Origin: an uncultured Pseudomonadota bacterium
Lineage (GTDB): Bacteria; Pseudomonadota; Alphaproteobacteria; UBA9219
Length of the DNA stretch: 64,000 nucleotides
Direction: 5' to 3'
Assembly (NCBI GenBank): GCA_903919315.1
Contig: CAIXHP010000008.1
Coordinates: forward strand, 1-64,000
In this document: piece by piece, positions 27,614-36,401 of the stretch
How the letters are laid out: every line of letters begins with the position of its first letter
Numbering within the stretch: the first letter of the stretch is position 1
Notes under the pieces: model-generated
Database searches by the model: none
What the model was told of the DNA's origin: nothing
What the model saw: the letters and a program-made list of their open reading frames with translations, nothing else
Position numbers and translations under genes: made by a program

Positions 27614-28594
27614 ATGATCAAAACAGCCGCTCCGCCCGCCATTGACGAAACCGGAATGCCGGATATTCGGATCTCGGTGCGGAAGACGTTCGGACTCGAC
27701 AGCGATTTGCAGGTTCCGGCGTTCGCGGTGGCGGGCGAACATGTGCCGATCATCGACGAAGCCTATCGGTTCGATCACGACACGACGTTGGCGATTCTTG
27801 CGGGCTTTGCGCACAACCGGCGCGTGTTGATCCAAGGCTATCACGGCACCGGGAAGTCGACTCATATCGAACAGGTGGCGGCGCGACTCAACTGGCCGTG
27901 CATTCGCGTCAATCTCGACAGCCATATCAGCCGCATGGATTTGATCGGCAAGGACGCCATCGTTCTGAAGGACGGCAAGCAGATCACCGAATACCGCGAG
28001 GGCATTCTGCCGTGGGCGTTGCAGCATGCTTGCGCGTTGGTGTTTGACGAATACGACGCGGGGCGGCCTGACGTGATGTTTGTCATTCAGCGCGTGCTGG
28101 AGGTGGAGGGGAAGCTTACGCTGCTTGATCAGAATCGCGTGCTGCGGCCGCATCCGGCGTTTCGTTTGTTTGCCACCGCCAATACGGTGGGTTTGGGCGA
28201 TACCACGGGGCTTTATCACGGCACGCAGCAGATCAATCAGGGGCAGATGGATCGCTGGAACATCGTCGCCATGCTGAATTATCTGCCGGAAGATGAAGAG
28301 GTCGCCATCGTGACGGCGAAGGTTCCGTCCTTTGCCACTGAGGCGGGGCGCAAACAGGTGCAGGCGATGGTGGCTTTGGCCAATTTGTCGCGGCGTGGGT
28401 TTATGAACGGGGATATTTCCACCGTCATGTCACCGCGCACCGTTATCACTTGGGCGGAGAATACGGAGATTTTCGGCGATGTCGGCGCGGCGTTTCGTTT
28501 GAGCTTTCTCAACAAGTGCGACGAGTCGGAACGTGCCGCTATCGCCGAGTTTTATCAGCGGTGCATGGGGACGGAGTTGGGGGCGACGGCTTGA
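27614..28594 (+). CDS. cobS: Aerobic cobaltochelatase subunit CobS (AAA+ ATPase)
   Basis: CobS forms with CobT the ATP-driven chaperone complex that helps CobN insert cobalt into hydrogenobyrinic acid diamide in aerobic cobalamin synthesis. The 326-residue product has Walker [14 protein letters not shown] (about residue 75), Walker [13 protein letters not shown] (about 140) and the CobS-specific [26 protein letters not shown] 27614 is chosen because the family begins near this point; the track start reads through the J-protein gene in another frame. CobN is not in the window. Confidence 0.95.
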   Translation: MIKTAAPPAIDETGMPDIRISVRKTFGLDSDLQVPAFAVAGEHVPIIDEAYRFDHDTTLAILAGFAHNRRVLIQGYHGTGKSTHIEQVAARLNWPCIRVNLDSHISRMDLIGKDAIVLKDGKQITEYREGILPWALQHACALVFDEYDAGRPDVMFVIQRVLEVEGKLTLLDQNRVLRPHPAFRLFATANTVGLGDTTGLYHGTQQINQGQMDRWNIVAMLNYLPEDEEVAIVTAKVPSFATEAGRKQVQAMVALANLSRRGFMNGDISTVMSPRTVITWAENTEIFGDVGAAFRLSFLNKCDESERAAIAEFYQRCMGTELGATA

Positions 28595-28629
28595 TGGGCC
28601 GGAGGATTCAGGTTCGCGGAGGGGAGAGA

Positions 28630-28667
28630 CCCCCCACCCAACCCTCCCCCCAGGGGGGGAGGGCTTT
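28630..28667. repeat. GC-rich palindromic repeat, copy between cobS and cobT
   Basis: It carries the family core CCCCCCACCCAACCCTCCCC and a second arm AGGGGGGGAGGGCTTTT, which can pair with it as a hairpin. It occupies most of the 103-base cobS-cobT gap. Other copies are at 42159, 45977, 46071, 46166, 55409 and in pairs at 63.6-63.9 kb. Confidence 0.9.
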
Positions 28668-28697
28668 TGAAGGGCGGCAGCTTCGGTTGTGGGCGCG

Positions 28698-30530
28698 ATG
28701 AGCGGGGTGGACGAAGATCCGGTTGATCGGTTCAAGCGGGCTACGGCGGTGGCGGTGAAGGCTCTGGGGCGCGTGGCGGAGCTTGAGGTCGCGTTCACGG
28801 GCGAGCCTTTGGACGCGGCGGGGGCGCGGGTGCATTTGCCTGTGCCGGATATGACGTTGTCGCCGCAGGATGTCGCGCTGGTGCGCGGGGCGGCGGACGC
28901 GGCGGCTTTGCGGTTGCGTTATCATGATCCGAAGGTTCATGCCGCGCTGGCTCCGGCGGCGGGGACGGCGCGCGCGGTGTTCGAGGCTTTGGAGCAGGCG
29001 CGGTGCGAGGCTTTGGGGGCGCGGAAACTGGTCGGTGTGGCGCGGAATATTACCGCGTTGCTTGAAGACAGGGCGGCGCGGAAGCATTTGGGGGCGGCGG
29101 CCACACAGGACCAAGCTTCGCTCGAAGATGTTTTGCATCTGTTGGCGCACGAGGTTTTGGGCGGTCAGAAAATTCCCGACTCCGGCGCGGCGGCGGTGGC
29201 GTTGTGGCGGGCGCATATCGAGGAAAAACTGGGGCCGCGTTTGGGGCGGTTGCCGGAGCTGTTGCAGGATCAACGGGCTTTTGGCGCGGAGGCGAAGCGG
29301 CTGCTGGGCGCGTTGAGCTTGGATTTTCAAGGCGAAGACGAGCCGGACGGCGGGAAGGCTCCCGATGCGCCGTCGAAGGGCGGGCAGGAGGACGCGAGCA
29401 AGGACACCGCGCCGGACGAAAAAGCCGGCGACGAGGGCGAGCCGGATCAGGCTTCGGGGCAAACCTCCACCGAAGACGCCGCGCGTGATGAGGCGCAGGA
29501 TCGGCAGGGCACGGATGGCGACGAGGCCGCCGCTGCCAAGGACGAGCCGTCCGGACGCAACGAAGACTGGGACTTCGAATCCGGGCCGCGCACGACGTAC
29601 CGCGCCTTTACGACGCAGTTTGACGAAGTCGTGGCGGCGGAAGATTTGTGTCAGGGCGAGGAGCTTTCGCGCCTGCGCATGCTGCTCGATCAGCAGGTGC
29701 GGTTGCTGCAGGGCGTGGTTGTGCGGTTGGCCAACCGGTTGCAGCGTTTGCTGATGGCGCAGCAGACGCGCGGGTGGGATTTCGATCTGGAAGACGGGCT
29801 GTTGGATACGTCGCGGCTGGCCCGGATCATCATCAATCCGTCGCAGCCTTTGTCTTATAAGCTGGAGAAGGAAGCGGATTTTCGCGATACGGTGGTGACG
29901 CTGTTGATCGACAATTCCGGCTCTATGCGCGGGCGGCCCATCACGTTGGCGGCGATCAGCGCGGACGTGTTGGCGCGGACGTTGGAACGCTGCGGCGTGA
30001 AGGTGGAGATTCTCGGCTTTACCACGCGGGCGTGGAAGGGCGGCGCGTCGCGGGAGGCGTGGGTCAAGGTGGGCAAGCCTTCGTTTCCGGGGCGGCTCAA
30101 CGATCTGCGCCATGTCGTTTACAAGGCCGCCGATGCGCCGTGGCGGCGCGCGCGACGGCATCTCGGCTTGCTGCTGCGCGAAGGGTTGCTGAAGGAAAAC
30201 ATCGATGGCGAGGCGTTGTTGTGGGCGCATGCGCGGCTGATGGCGCGGCCGGAGCAGCGGCGTATCCTGATGGTGATTTCCGATGGCGCTCCGGTGGACG
30301 ACTCGACGCTGTCGGTCAATCCCGCCAATTATCTGGAACAGCATTTGCGCAGCGTGATCGACTGGATCGAGACGCATTCATCGGTCGAGTTGATCGCCAT
30401 CGGAATCGGCCATGACGTCACGCGCACCTATCGCCGCGCCGTCACCATCACGGATGCCGAGCAGTTGGGCGGCGCGATGATGGGGCAGTTGGCGGCTTTG
30501 TTCGAAGAACGTCCGGCGCGGCGGCGGTAG
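28698..30530 (+). CDS. cobT: Aerobic cobaltochelatase subunit CobT
   Basis: This 610-residue partner of CobS has an N-terminal helical region, an acidic low-complexity linker (about residues 211-295, rich in E, D, K and P), and a C-terminal von Willebrand A domain. Its MIDAS is [20 protein letters not shown] near residue 402, and [13 protein letters not shown] is the later DG motif. That layout is the CobT/ChlD type that couples the AAA+ ring to the chelatase. ATG 28698 is preferred to GTG 28689. A repeat element separates it from cobS, though the genes probably still form one operon. Confidence 0.95.
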   Translation: MSGVDEDPVDRFKRATAVAVKALGRVAELEVAFTGEPLDAAGARVHLPVPDMTLSPQDVALVRGAADAAALRLRYHDPKVHAALAPAAGTARAVFEALEQARCEALGARKLVGVARNITALLEDRAARKHLGAAATQDQASLEDVLHLLAHEVLGGQKIPDSGAAAVALWRAHIEEKLGPRLGRLPELLQDQRAFGAEAKRLLGALSLDFQGEDEPDGGKAPDAPSKGGQEDASKDTAPDEKAGDEGEPDQASGQTSTEDAARDEAQDRQGTDGDEAAAAKDEPSGRNEDWDFESGPRTTYRAFTTQFDEVVAAEDLCQGEELSRLRMLLDQQVRLLQGVVVRLANRLQRLLMAQQTRGWDFDLEDGLLDTSRLARIIINPSQPLSYKLEKEADFRDTVVTLLIDNSGSMRGRPITLAAISADVLARTLERCGVKVEILGFTTRAWKGGASREAWVKVGKPSFPGRLNDLRHVVYKAADAPWRRARRHLGLLLREGLLKENIDGEALLWAHARLMARPEQRRILMVISDGAPVDDSTLSVNPANYLEQHLRSVIDWIETHSSVELIAIGIGHDVTRTYRRAVTITDAEQLGGAMMGQLAALFEERPARRR

Positions 30531-30531
30531 C

Positions 30532-31107
30532 TTACATGGGGTCGAGTTCGCTGTCCCAATACAGATAGTCGCGCCAGCTCTCATGCAAAAAGTTGGGCGG
30601 GAAGGCGCGGCCGTTTTCTTGCAGCTCAAAGCTGGTGGGCCGCCAGGGGCGACGGTGCGGGTGCATGCCGCATTGGTTCGGCAACTGGTTGCCTTTGCGC
30701 AGGTTGCATTGGCCGCAGGCGGTGACGACGTTGTCCCACAGCGTACGCCCGCCTTTTGAGCGCGGCGTGACATGGTCAAAGGTCAGCTCTGGCGTCGGGT
30801 GGCGGTGGTTGCAATATTGGCAGGTGAAGCGATCGCGCAGGAAGACGTTGAAGCGGGTGAAGGCCGGATAGCGCGACGTGGAGATGTAGTCCTTAAGCGC
30901 GATCACGCTGGGGAGGCGCATGGCGAAGCTGGGGGAATGCACCTCTTGGTCGTATTCGGACAGGATGCTGACGCGGTCGAGAAACACCGCCTTGATCGTG
31001 TCTTGCCATGACCAGAGGGACAGCGGGAAGTAGCTCAACGGGCGGAAGTCCGCGTTGAGGACGAGGGCCGGGCAGTTTTCAGGCGAAGGCGACACAAGGC
31101 TCCCCAT
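30532..31107 (-). CDS. HNH endonuclease family protein
   Basis: The 191-residue protein has a zinc-ribbon HNH core: CQYCNHRHPTPELTFDHV, then PRSKGGRTLWDNVVTACGQC with the second Cys pair and NLRKGN. The N-terminal LVLNADFRPLSYFPLSLWSWQDTIKAV block is characteristic of a near-universal alphaproteobacterial HNH family whose role is unknown. TTG at 31119 is an alternative start four residues upstream. It converges on cobT with only one base between the stop codons. Confidence 0.9.
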   Translation of the reverse strand: MGSLVSPSPENCPALVLNADFRPLSYFPLSLWSWQDTIKAVFLDRVSILSEYDQEVHSPSFAMRLPSVIALKDYISTSRYPAFTRFNVFLRDRFTCQYCNHRHPTPELTFDHVTPRSKGGRTLWDNVVTACGQCNLRKGNQLPNQCGMHPHRRPWRPTSFELQENGRAFPPNFLHESWRDYLYWDSELDPM

Positions 31108-31192
31108 CCTGTTGAACAAAACGATGCGCTTAAGCTTGTTCGGCCCTAACTATGGTTAATTCCGGGCGAACTGGCAAGAGGGTGCGCGGCGT

Positions 31193-31867
31193 TTAGCCGA
31201 GCGGGACAGGGGCGTGGAGCGCCGTTTCGAAGACGCGGCGCAGGAAGCGGCCGCCTTCCCACAGGCCGACATCGTCGATGCTATGGCCGAGTCCGGGGCG
31301 GGCGATGCCGGTGGCGTTGATGTTGACGCTTTGAAGCCCGCGCTCTGCTTGTTCCATGGCTTCAAAGGGAACGACTTCGTCGTTCATGCCGTGGATGAGG
31401 AGGACGGTCGGCGCGGACTGGCGTTGCTGGCGCAGCGTCTCGCCGCCGATCAGCGCGCCGGAGTAGGCGACGACACCGGCCAACGCCGGACTGCGGCGCG
31501 GCGCGACGTAGAGGCTCATCATCGAACCTTGCGAGAAACCGACGAGGGCGACGCGCTCGGCGGGGAGGTCGCGGCTTTTCATGATGTGGTCGATATAATC
31601 GTCCAAGATCGGCGCGGCGCGGCGCACGCCGTCCATCAGCGCCGTCGGGGAACGATCCTGCAGGCTGAACCACTGAAAGCCGAAGGGGGCCATGTCGCAG
31701 GGGTAGGGGGCATCCGGGGCGACGAACTCCGTGTCCGGAAAGCCCTGCCGCCACGCCGTGCCGAGGTCGATCAGTCCCGCGCCGCTGTCCCCTAAGCCAT
31801 GGAGCAGGATGACGGCAAACGAAGGCTTTCCGCCTGCCAGAGGCGTCAGGACGTGATCGTTCAGCAT
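31193..31867 (-). CDS. Alpha/beta hydrolase (phospholipase/carboxylesterase family)
   Basis: The 224-residue esterase of the YpfH/acyl-protein-thioesterase type shows the oxyanion region VILLHGLGDSGAGLIDLG, the nucleophile GFSQGSMMSL, the acid LLIHGMNDEVVPFEAM and the catalytic histidine in PGLGHSIDDVG. It is cytoplasmic, with no signal peptide. The family cleaves short-chain carboxylesters or lysophospholipids; the substrate here is unknown. It lies 10 bases downstream of the SIMPL gene and is probably co-transcribed with it. Confidence 0.93.
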   Translation of the reverse strand: MLNDHVLTPLAGGKPSFAVILLHGLGDSGAGLIDLGTAWRQGFPDTEFVAPDAPYPCDMAPFGFQWFSLQDRSPTALMDGVRRAAPILDDYIDHIMKSRDLPAERVALVGFSQGSMMSLYVAPRRSPALAGVVAYSGALIGGETLRQQRQSAPTVLLIHGMNDEVVPFEAMEQAERGLQSVNINATGIARPGLGHSIDDVGLWEGGRFLRRVFETALHAPVPLG

Positions 31868-31877
31868 GTGGTTGTCC

Positions 31878-32612
31878 TTAGTGGGCTATGGCAGGAGGCG
31901 CGGGCGGGGTGATGGCGAAGACCACATGCGCGGTTTGCGTCACTTTCTCGGCGCGTTCCATCGGCTGGGGTTGGGCTTCGTCGCTGGAGACACCCATGGT
32001 CGCCATCTCCGCCTTGGCAAAGCCGCGCATCACTTGCGGCATCATCACGGGGCCGCCTTCGTTGCTGCCCGTGAAGTTGATCAGCGCGATGCGATAGTTG
32101 CGGCTAGGCATGGCGGTGTTCAGCGCGGTGAGTTCGTCGTTGACGCTCTTGTAGATTTGCGCACGCAGCTTGTTGTAGGTGGCTTGCATTTCATCCAGCG
32201 TCGGGCTGAAGTCGATGCTGTTGACGGTCAGTTGCATGCCCGCTTTGCTGAGCTTTTTGGCGTTTTCGCCGAGGCCATTCAGTTGGTCTTCCGGCACGCG
32301 GGCTTCGAAGGAGGCGCTCCAGCGCTCCAATCCGGTTTGGTCTTGACCTCGGTCGAACGAGGTCAGACGCCAATCGGCCTTGATCAGGTCGTTAACCGCC
32401 TTGGTCATGTTGGCGCGCATGGCTCCCGCCGTGTTGCTGGAGACGGCGGCATCGACGTTGAGGCTGACGCGCGCGGTCTTGGTCGTCACCCAGTCTTCCG
32501 CCGCAACGTCAAAGATCACGCGGTCGTCGGGTTTGAAGTCTTCGGCTCGTGCCGGAAGCGCGGATGTGAGGAGGAGGGCTGCCAGCAAAGCCAAGGCGCG
32601 GGAGCTTGTCAT
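31878..32612 (-). CDS. SIMPL (DUF541) domain periplasmic protein
   Basis: Start 32612 has AAAGGAGA upstream and gives a signal peptide MTSSRALALLAALLLTSALPARA, then a 220-residue SIMPL-like domain. The middle carries TAGAMRANMTKAVNDLIKADWRL and the late block ERAEKVTQTAHVVFAIT, typical of the family. Members are secreted or periplasmic and poorly characterised; some bind kinases or act in oxidative stress. The gene sits between the FzlA-like and esterase genes in the same orientation, with 23 and 10 base gaps. Confidence 0.78.
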   Translation of the reverse strand: MTSSRALALLAALLLTSALPARAEDFKPDDRVIFDVAAEDWVTTKTARVSLNVDAAVSSNTAGAMRANMTKAVNDLIKADWRLTSFDRGQDQTGLERWSASFEARVPEDQLNGLGENAKKLSKAGMQLTVNSIDFSPTLDEMQATYNKLRAQIYKSVNDELTALNTAMPSRNYRIALINFTGSNEGGPVMMPQVMRGFAKAEMATMGVSSDEAQPQPMERAEKVTQTAHVVFAITPPAPPAIAH

Positions 32613-32635
32613 GTCGTTCTCCTTTGTGCGGGGGG

Positions 32636-33325
32636 TTAGAAATCCAGATCGGCGTAATGCCGGGGGGGCATGAGTCCGGCAATATGATCGCCCAAAAGAG
32701 GGCGGAAACATGGTCGTGATTTGATGCGGGCGTACCAGCTTTTGGCTTCGGGGTGTTGGTCCCACGGCACGTCGCCCAGATAGTCGATGATCGAGAACTG
32801 CGCCGCCGCCGCCAGATCGGCCAGCGAAATCACGTCGCCCGCCAGCCAGTTGCGCCGTTCGGTCAGCCAGCCGATGTAATCGAGGTGGCCATGGATGTTG
32901 TGATAGCCGGTGCGGATCAGCACGCTGTCCGGCTCGCCGGTTCCTTGCAGGCGCTTCAGGGCCTTTTCGCCGACGAGGTGCGCGGTGACTTCGTTGTAGG
33001 TTTTGTGTTCGAACCAGTGGACAAGACGGCGGACTTCGGCGCGTTCCGCCGGGGTCGGGCCTAAAAGGCTGGGGCCGGGCTGGGTTTCTTCCAGAAATTC
33101 GCAGATCGCCGTCGCGTCGCCCAGAACCAGATGCTCGTCGCCTTCGGTTATGACCAGCGTCGGGACTTCACCTGCCGGATTCAGGGCGAGGTATTCCGCG
33201 CGCGGTTCCCACGGTTTTTCGAGGATGCAGTCGCAGGTCAGGCCTTTTTCCGCCAGCGACAAGCGCACGCGGCGCGACGGCGGGTCAAGCGGGTGGTGGT
33301 GGAGGTGAAAAACGGGTGCTGGCAT
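32636..33325 (-). CDS. Glutathione S-transferase fold protein, FzlA-like
   Basis: The 229-residue product has an N-terminal thioredoxin-fold half (HHHPLDPPSRRVRLSLAEKGL, NPAGEVPTLV, GDATAICEFLEE) and an all-helical C-terminal half. The C-terminal motif RLVHWFEHKTYNEVTAHLVGEK and the block SLADLAAAAQFSIIDYLGDVPWDQHPEAKSWYARIKSRP are features I associate with FzlA, the alphaproteobacterial FtsZ-binding division regulator that has lost glutathione use. The assignment to FzlA rather than a generic GST is by motif memory and should be tested. Confidence 0.8.
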   Translation of the reverse strand: MPAPVFHLHHHPLDPPSRRVRLSLAEKGLTCDCILEKPWEPRAEYLALNPAGEVPTLVITEGDEHLVLGDATAICEFLEETQPGPSLLGPTPAERAEVRRLVHWFEHKTYNEVTAHLVGEKALKRLQGTGEPDSVLIRTGYHNIHGHLDYIGWLTERRNWLAGDVISLADLAAAAQFSIIDYLGDVPWDQHPEAKSWYARIKSRPCFRPLLGDHIAGLMPPRHYADLDF

Positions 33326-33637
33326 GGGGCTGATTCAGGGAAACGGGAGGTGAGCGATCAGGCTATCACATACGGCGGTCCGGCGGAAGACGCGTGACCG
33401 GGAGCGGTGGGGGATTTTTGGGAGCGCGGCGTTGTGGGGCGCTTTTGAAAGATGTTGTTTTATATCAATGGATTGCTTGTCCGTTTGCGTTAACGTCACG
33501 GCGCGAGGCTTGGTGGGGCGTGGGGTGTATAGTTCATCAATATTCTCTTTTTACTTTCAATGATAGTGGGTATTATCAAGGCGAGATGTGTTTGCTCGAT
33601 TTTTTTTGACGTTTTTATAGCAACGGAGGGGTTTGCG
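33326..33637. other. Intergenic stretch, no gene seen
   Basis: This 312-base gap is more AT-rich towards its right end (for example around 33530-33600) than the flanking genes. It probably holds the promoter and leader for the unknown gene at 33638, but no individual element is convincing. Confidence 0.4.
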
Positions 33638-34249
33638 ATGTTTCATCCTGATTGCACGGGTGTGGTTCGACTTGCGGTGAAAGACGAAGCCGGGAGGGCT
33701 CTAAATGTCAATGTTTTGGTTGATAAGCGCAGGACAAAGGTAGGTCGCGCCGTTCATGCGGCGTTTGTCCGCGCGACGCGCAATGTTTGTGATCGTGTCG
33801 GCTCTACGGACACGGACGCGTTGGTTGTGGTTCGAGCCGGAACGGCCATTGTCGTTGCAGAGCCGCTGGATTTGAGCGGAATCAAGGCGGAGGCGGTAGA
33901 TTTGCAGAGTATCCGTGTAGACAGGTACATCATGGAGATCGCAGGGAAGAAGATCATCCCGCGGGATAGTCTGCGCGATCTCAAGCGGGCCGTTCCGGAT
34001 AAGCAGGCTCGACACCTGATCGTGGAATTGAAGACGAAACCTTGCTTTCATTGCGATGATGCTGGACTGGTTTCTCATCTGAGGGCTTTCAGAATTACGG
34101 CTGGTGAACACATGGGCGGGTTTCTTGTCAGTCATAATCTTAAAAAACGGACAGGGGATGGCTGGTGGCACGAGAGCCGGGTGAAAATTTTTAGCAAGGG
34201 CGAGCGGGCCCGATCGGTTAATTGGAAGCCGCAGGCCTTTGGGCTTTGA
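33638..34249 (+). CDS. Hypothetical protein, 203 residues
   Basis: ATG 33638 is preceded by GGAGGGG at good spacing, which drops 26 residues from the track ORF. The soluble, basic product begins MFHPDCTGVVRLAVKDEAG. It contains two or three short beta-rich units (ALVVVRAGTAIVVAEPLDLS, RHLIVELKTKPCFHCDDAG) and a basic tail. I recognise no family. Its base composition and codon use are less GC-biased than its neighbours, consistent with recent acquisition. It stands alone, converging on the VWA-protein gene. Confidence 0.6.
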   Translation: MFHPDCTGVVRLAVKDEAGRALNVNVLVDKRRTKVGRAVHAAFVRATRNVCDRVGSTDTDALVVVRAGTAIVVAEPLDLSGIKAEAVDLQSIRVDRYIMEIAGKKIIPRDSLRDLKRAVPDKQARHLIVELKTKPCFHCDDAGLVSHLRAFRITAGEHMGGFLVSHNLKKRTGDGWWHESRVKIFSKGERARSVNWKPQAFGL

Positions 34250-34346
34250 GTTTTTGTTCGCGGCTTTGTTGTCGCGGAGGAGAACGTGGGCGCGGGGGGC
34301 AGGTTCAGCGGGGGAAGTTTGCGCCTCTGACTGCGTCTTCCAAGAG

Positions 34347-36401
34347 TTACTTCCTTCCCTCCAACCGCCAAGCGATCAGGGTGGCGGCGAGGAGGAGGGG
34401 GAGGAGCGCCCAGGCGGGGATGAGGGGGCGTTCTTTGCTGCCGGTGACGCTGTAGGCTCCGCTGCGCTTAAGGCCGATCCAGCCCCAGCCGCTTTGGGCG
34501 GCGGTGGCGCTGGTGCGGCGAAGGTCGGGGCCGTCGGGGCGATCCGCCAAGGCGACGATGCCGCCGCCGGAGGCTTTGACGAGCGCCGCCAGTTTTTCGT
34601 CGGTGGCGCGCATCGCGCCGAATTCCGGCGCTCCGTTGGCTCCGGTCATCGCCAGAGCTTCGCGGTCGCCGTCGCGCAAACGATAGAGACCGGTCGTCGG
34701 GGCGGGGATCGTGGCGTGGAGGAGGCCGGGTTGGTCGCCGGGAGTTAGGGTCGCTTCGGTTGCGCGGCCATCGGGGTCGGTGACGGCGAGCGGGCGTTGA
34801 CGGTCTTGCAGGTTGCGCTCGGTGACGATGATTTGCTCGCCGGTGTCGGTGTTTTCCATGCGCGCGGTCAGCGCGGTTTCGTCCAATTCCGGCTCCTTCA
34901 TCAGCCAGTGCGACGCGCGGCGGAGCAGTTCGGCTTCGGGGCCGCCGCCGTCATAGTGCCGCGCCCATAGCCAGAACTGGTCGCTCATGAATTGCGCGGC
35001 GCGGCCCTCGCCGATGCGGGACAGCACCAACAGCGGTTGATCGCGCAGGCCGCTCATCAGGGTGATGGCTCCGGCGCGGGGGGTGCCGGAGGTTTGCCGC
35101 AGCCAGTGGCCGGGCGTGGTTGCGTGGAAGGGCGCGGTGACGGGGTGCTTGGCCCCCATTTCGGTCACGCGGGGGATGAAGGCTCCGGTCAGGATGGTGT
35201 GGGTCGATTCCACCGGCAACACGCGGGCCAGCGGCGAGGACGAAAGGTGGTCGGTCACGTCGTCCGCCGTGCTGTCGGCCACCAACAACGCGCCGCCTTC
35301 TTCGACATAGCGGGCCACGTTCTCAAGATAGGCGGCGGGGATCATGCTGCTGTGGTGGAAGCGGTCGAAGATGACGAGGTCGAAGCTTTTCAACTTGGCT
35401 TCGAACAGCTCTTGCACCGGAAAGGCGATGAGCGCGAGTTCGCTGTTGGGGATCGCGTCGATCTTGTCGGGCGAGCGCAGAATGGTGAAATGCACCAGAT
35501 CCACCGAGGGATCGGACTTGAGCAGATTGCGCCACGCCCGTTCGCCTGCGTGCGGCGCGCCGGAGACGAGCAGGACGCGCAGACGGTCGCGGATGCCGTT
35601 CACGGTGATCGCCGCGCTGTTGTTCGCGGCGGTGAGTTCGCCCGGCAACGCTTCGGTGGTGAAGGCGAGAAGGTTCGGGCCGGGGCGCGTCACGGGCAGG
35701 TTGAATTGGACATCCGTGCCGACGGGGAGGGTGAGCGTCGCGGTCGTGCCATCGTCGCGATGCAGGGTGACGTTGACGTTTTCGCCGAGAGGCTTGGGTT
35801 CGTCGTCGAGGCGCAGCGTCACAGTGACATCCTTGCCGACGACTCCGTAGGGCGGGGCTTGCACGATCGTCAGGCGGCGATCTTTTTCATCCGGGCGGCC
35901 TGCCAGCAGGAGGTGAAGCGGGGTGTTGGGCGCGAAGGTGGCGGGGATGTCGTGGATTTGGCCGTCGGTGATGAGGATTGTTCCGGCGAGGCGGTCGCGG
36001 GGCAGCTCGGCTTGCTTTTGCGCGATGGCGCGGAACAGGTCGGTTTCGGCGCGGCCTGTCACATGGATCGTCTCGATGTTCAGGTCGCCGAGGGCTTCGG
36101 CTTTTTGCGTCAGGCTTTGCAGGGCTTGGGCGGCTTGGGCGGCGCGGTCGTTGAGTTTCATGCTGGCGCTGTCGTCAACGACGATGAGCGCGGTGTCTTT
36201 GAGCGGCGCGCGGTTTTCTTCCAGCAGCACGGGGTGGCCGAGCGCCAGCAACAGCGCGGCCAGCGCCAGACCGCGACTCCAGACACCGGGGCTGCGGCGG
36301 ATGAGCGCGTAGCCGGTGGCCGCGACGGCGCAGGCCGTCAGTCCGATCAGGGCAGCATCGGGGATGAGCGGGAGGAACTGGATTTGCAGGTGGCCGATCA
36401 T
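34347..36401 (-). CDS. VWA-like membrane protein with glutamine-amidotransferase-like domain
   Basis: The start at 36401 overlaps the preceding stop (ATGA). The 684-residue protein has two N-terminal membrane helices and a degenerate von Willebrand A domain (ALIVVDDSASMKLNDRAAQA, LITDGQIHD). An Ig-like region follows, then a class I amidotransferase-like fold (VRYVEEGGALLVADSTADDV in frame near residue 370), and a last helix near the C terminus (PAWALLPLLLAATLIAW). This is the usual fourth gene of the MoxR/DUF58/DUF4159 operon in alphaproteobacteria. Its molecular role is unknown; envelope-associated chaperone or protease control is proposed for MoxR systems. Confidence 0.78.
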   Translation of the reverse strand: MIGHLQIQFLPLIPDAALIGLTACAVAATGYALIRRSPGVWSRGLALAALLLALGHPVLLEENRAPLKDTALIVVDDSASMKLNDRAAQAAQALQSLTQKAEALGDLNIETIHVTGRAETDLFRAIAQKQAELPRDRLAGTILITDGQIHDIPATFAPNTPLHLLLAGRPDEKDRRLTIVQAPPYGVVGKDVTVTLRLDDEPKPLGENVNVTLHRDDGTTATLTLPVGTDVQFNLPVTRPGPNLLAFTTEALPGELTAANNSAAITVNGIRDRLRVLLVSGAPHAGERAWRNLLKSDPSVDLVHFTILRSPDKIDAIPNSELALIAFPVQELFEAKLKSFDLVIFDRFHHSSMIPAAYLENVARYVEEGGALLVADSTADDVTDHLSSSPLARVLPVESTHTILTGAFIPRVTEMGAKHPVTAPFHATTPGHWLRQTSGTPRAGAITLMSGLRDQPLLVLSRIGEGRAAQFMSDQFWLWARHYDGGGPEAELLRRASHWLMKEPELDETALTARMENTDTGEQIIVTERNLQDRQRPLAVTDPDGRATEATLTPGDQPGLLHATIPAPTTGLYRLRDGDREALAMTGANGAPEFGAMRATDEKLAALVKASGGGIVALADRPDGPDLRRTSATAAQSGWGWIGLKRSGAYSVTGSKERPLIPAWALLPLLLAATLIAWRLEGRK

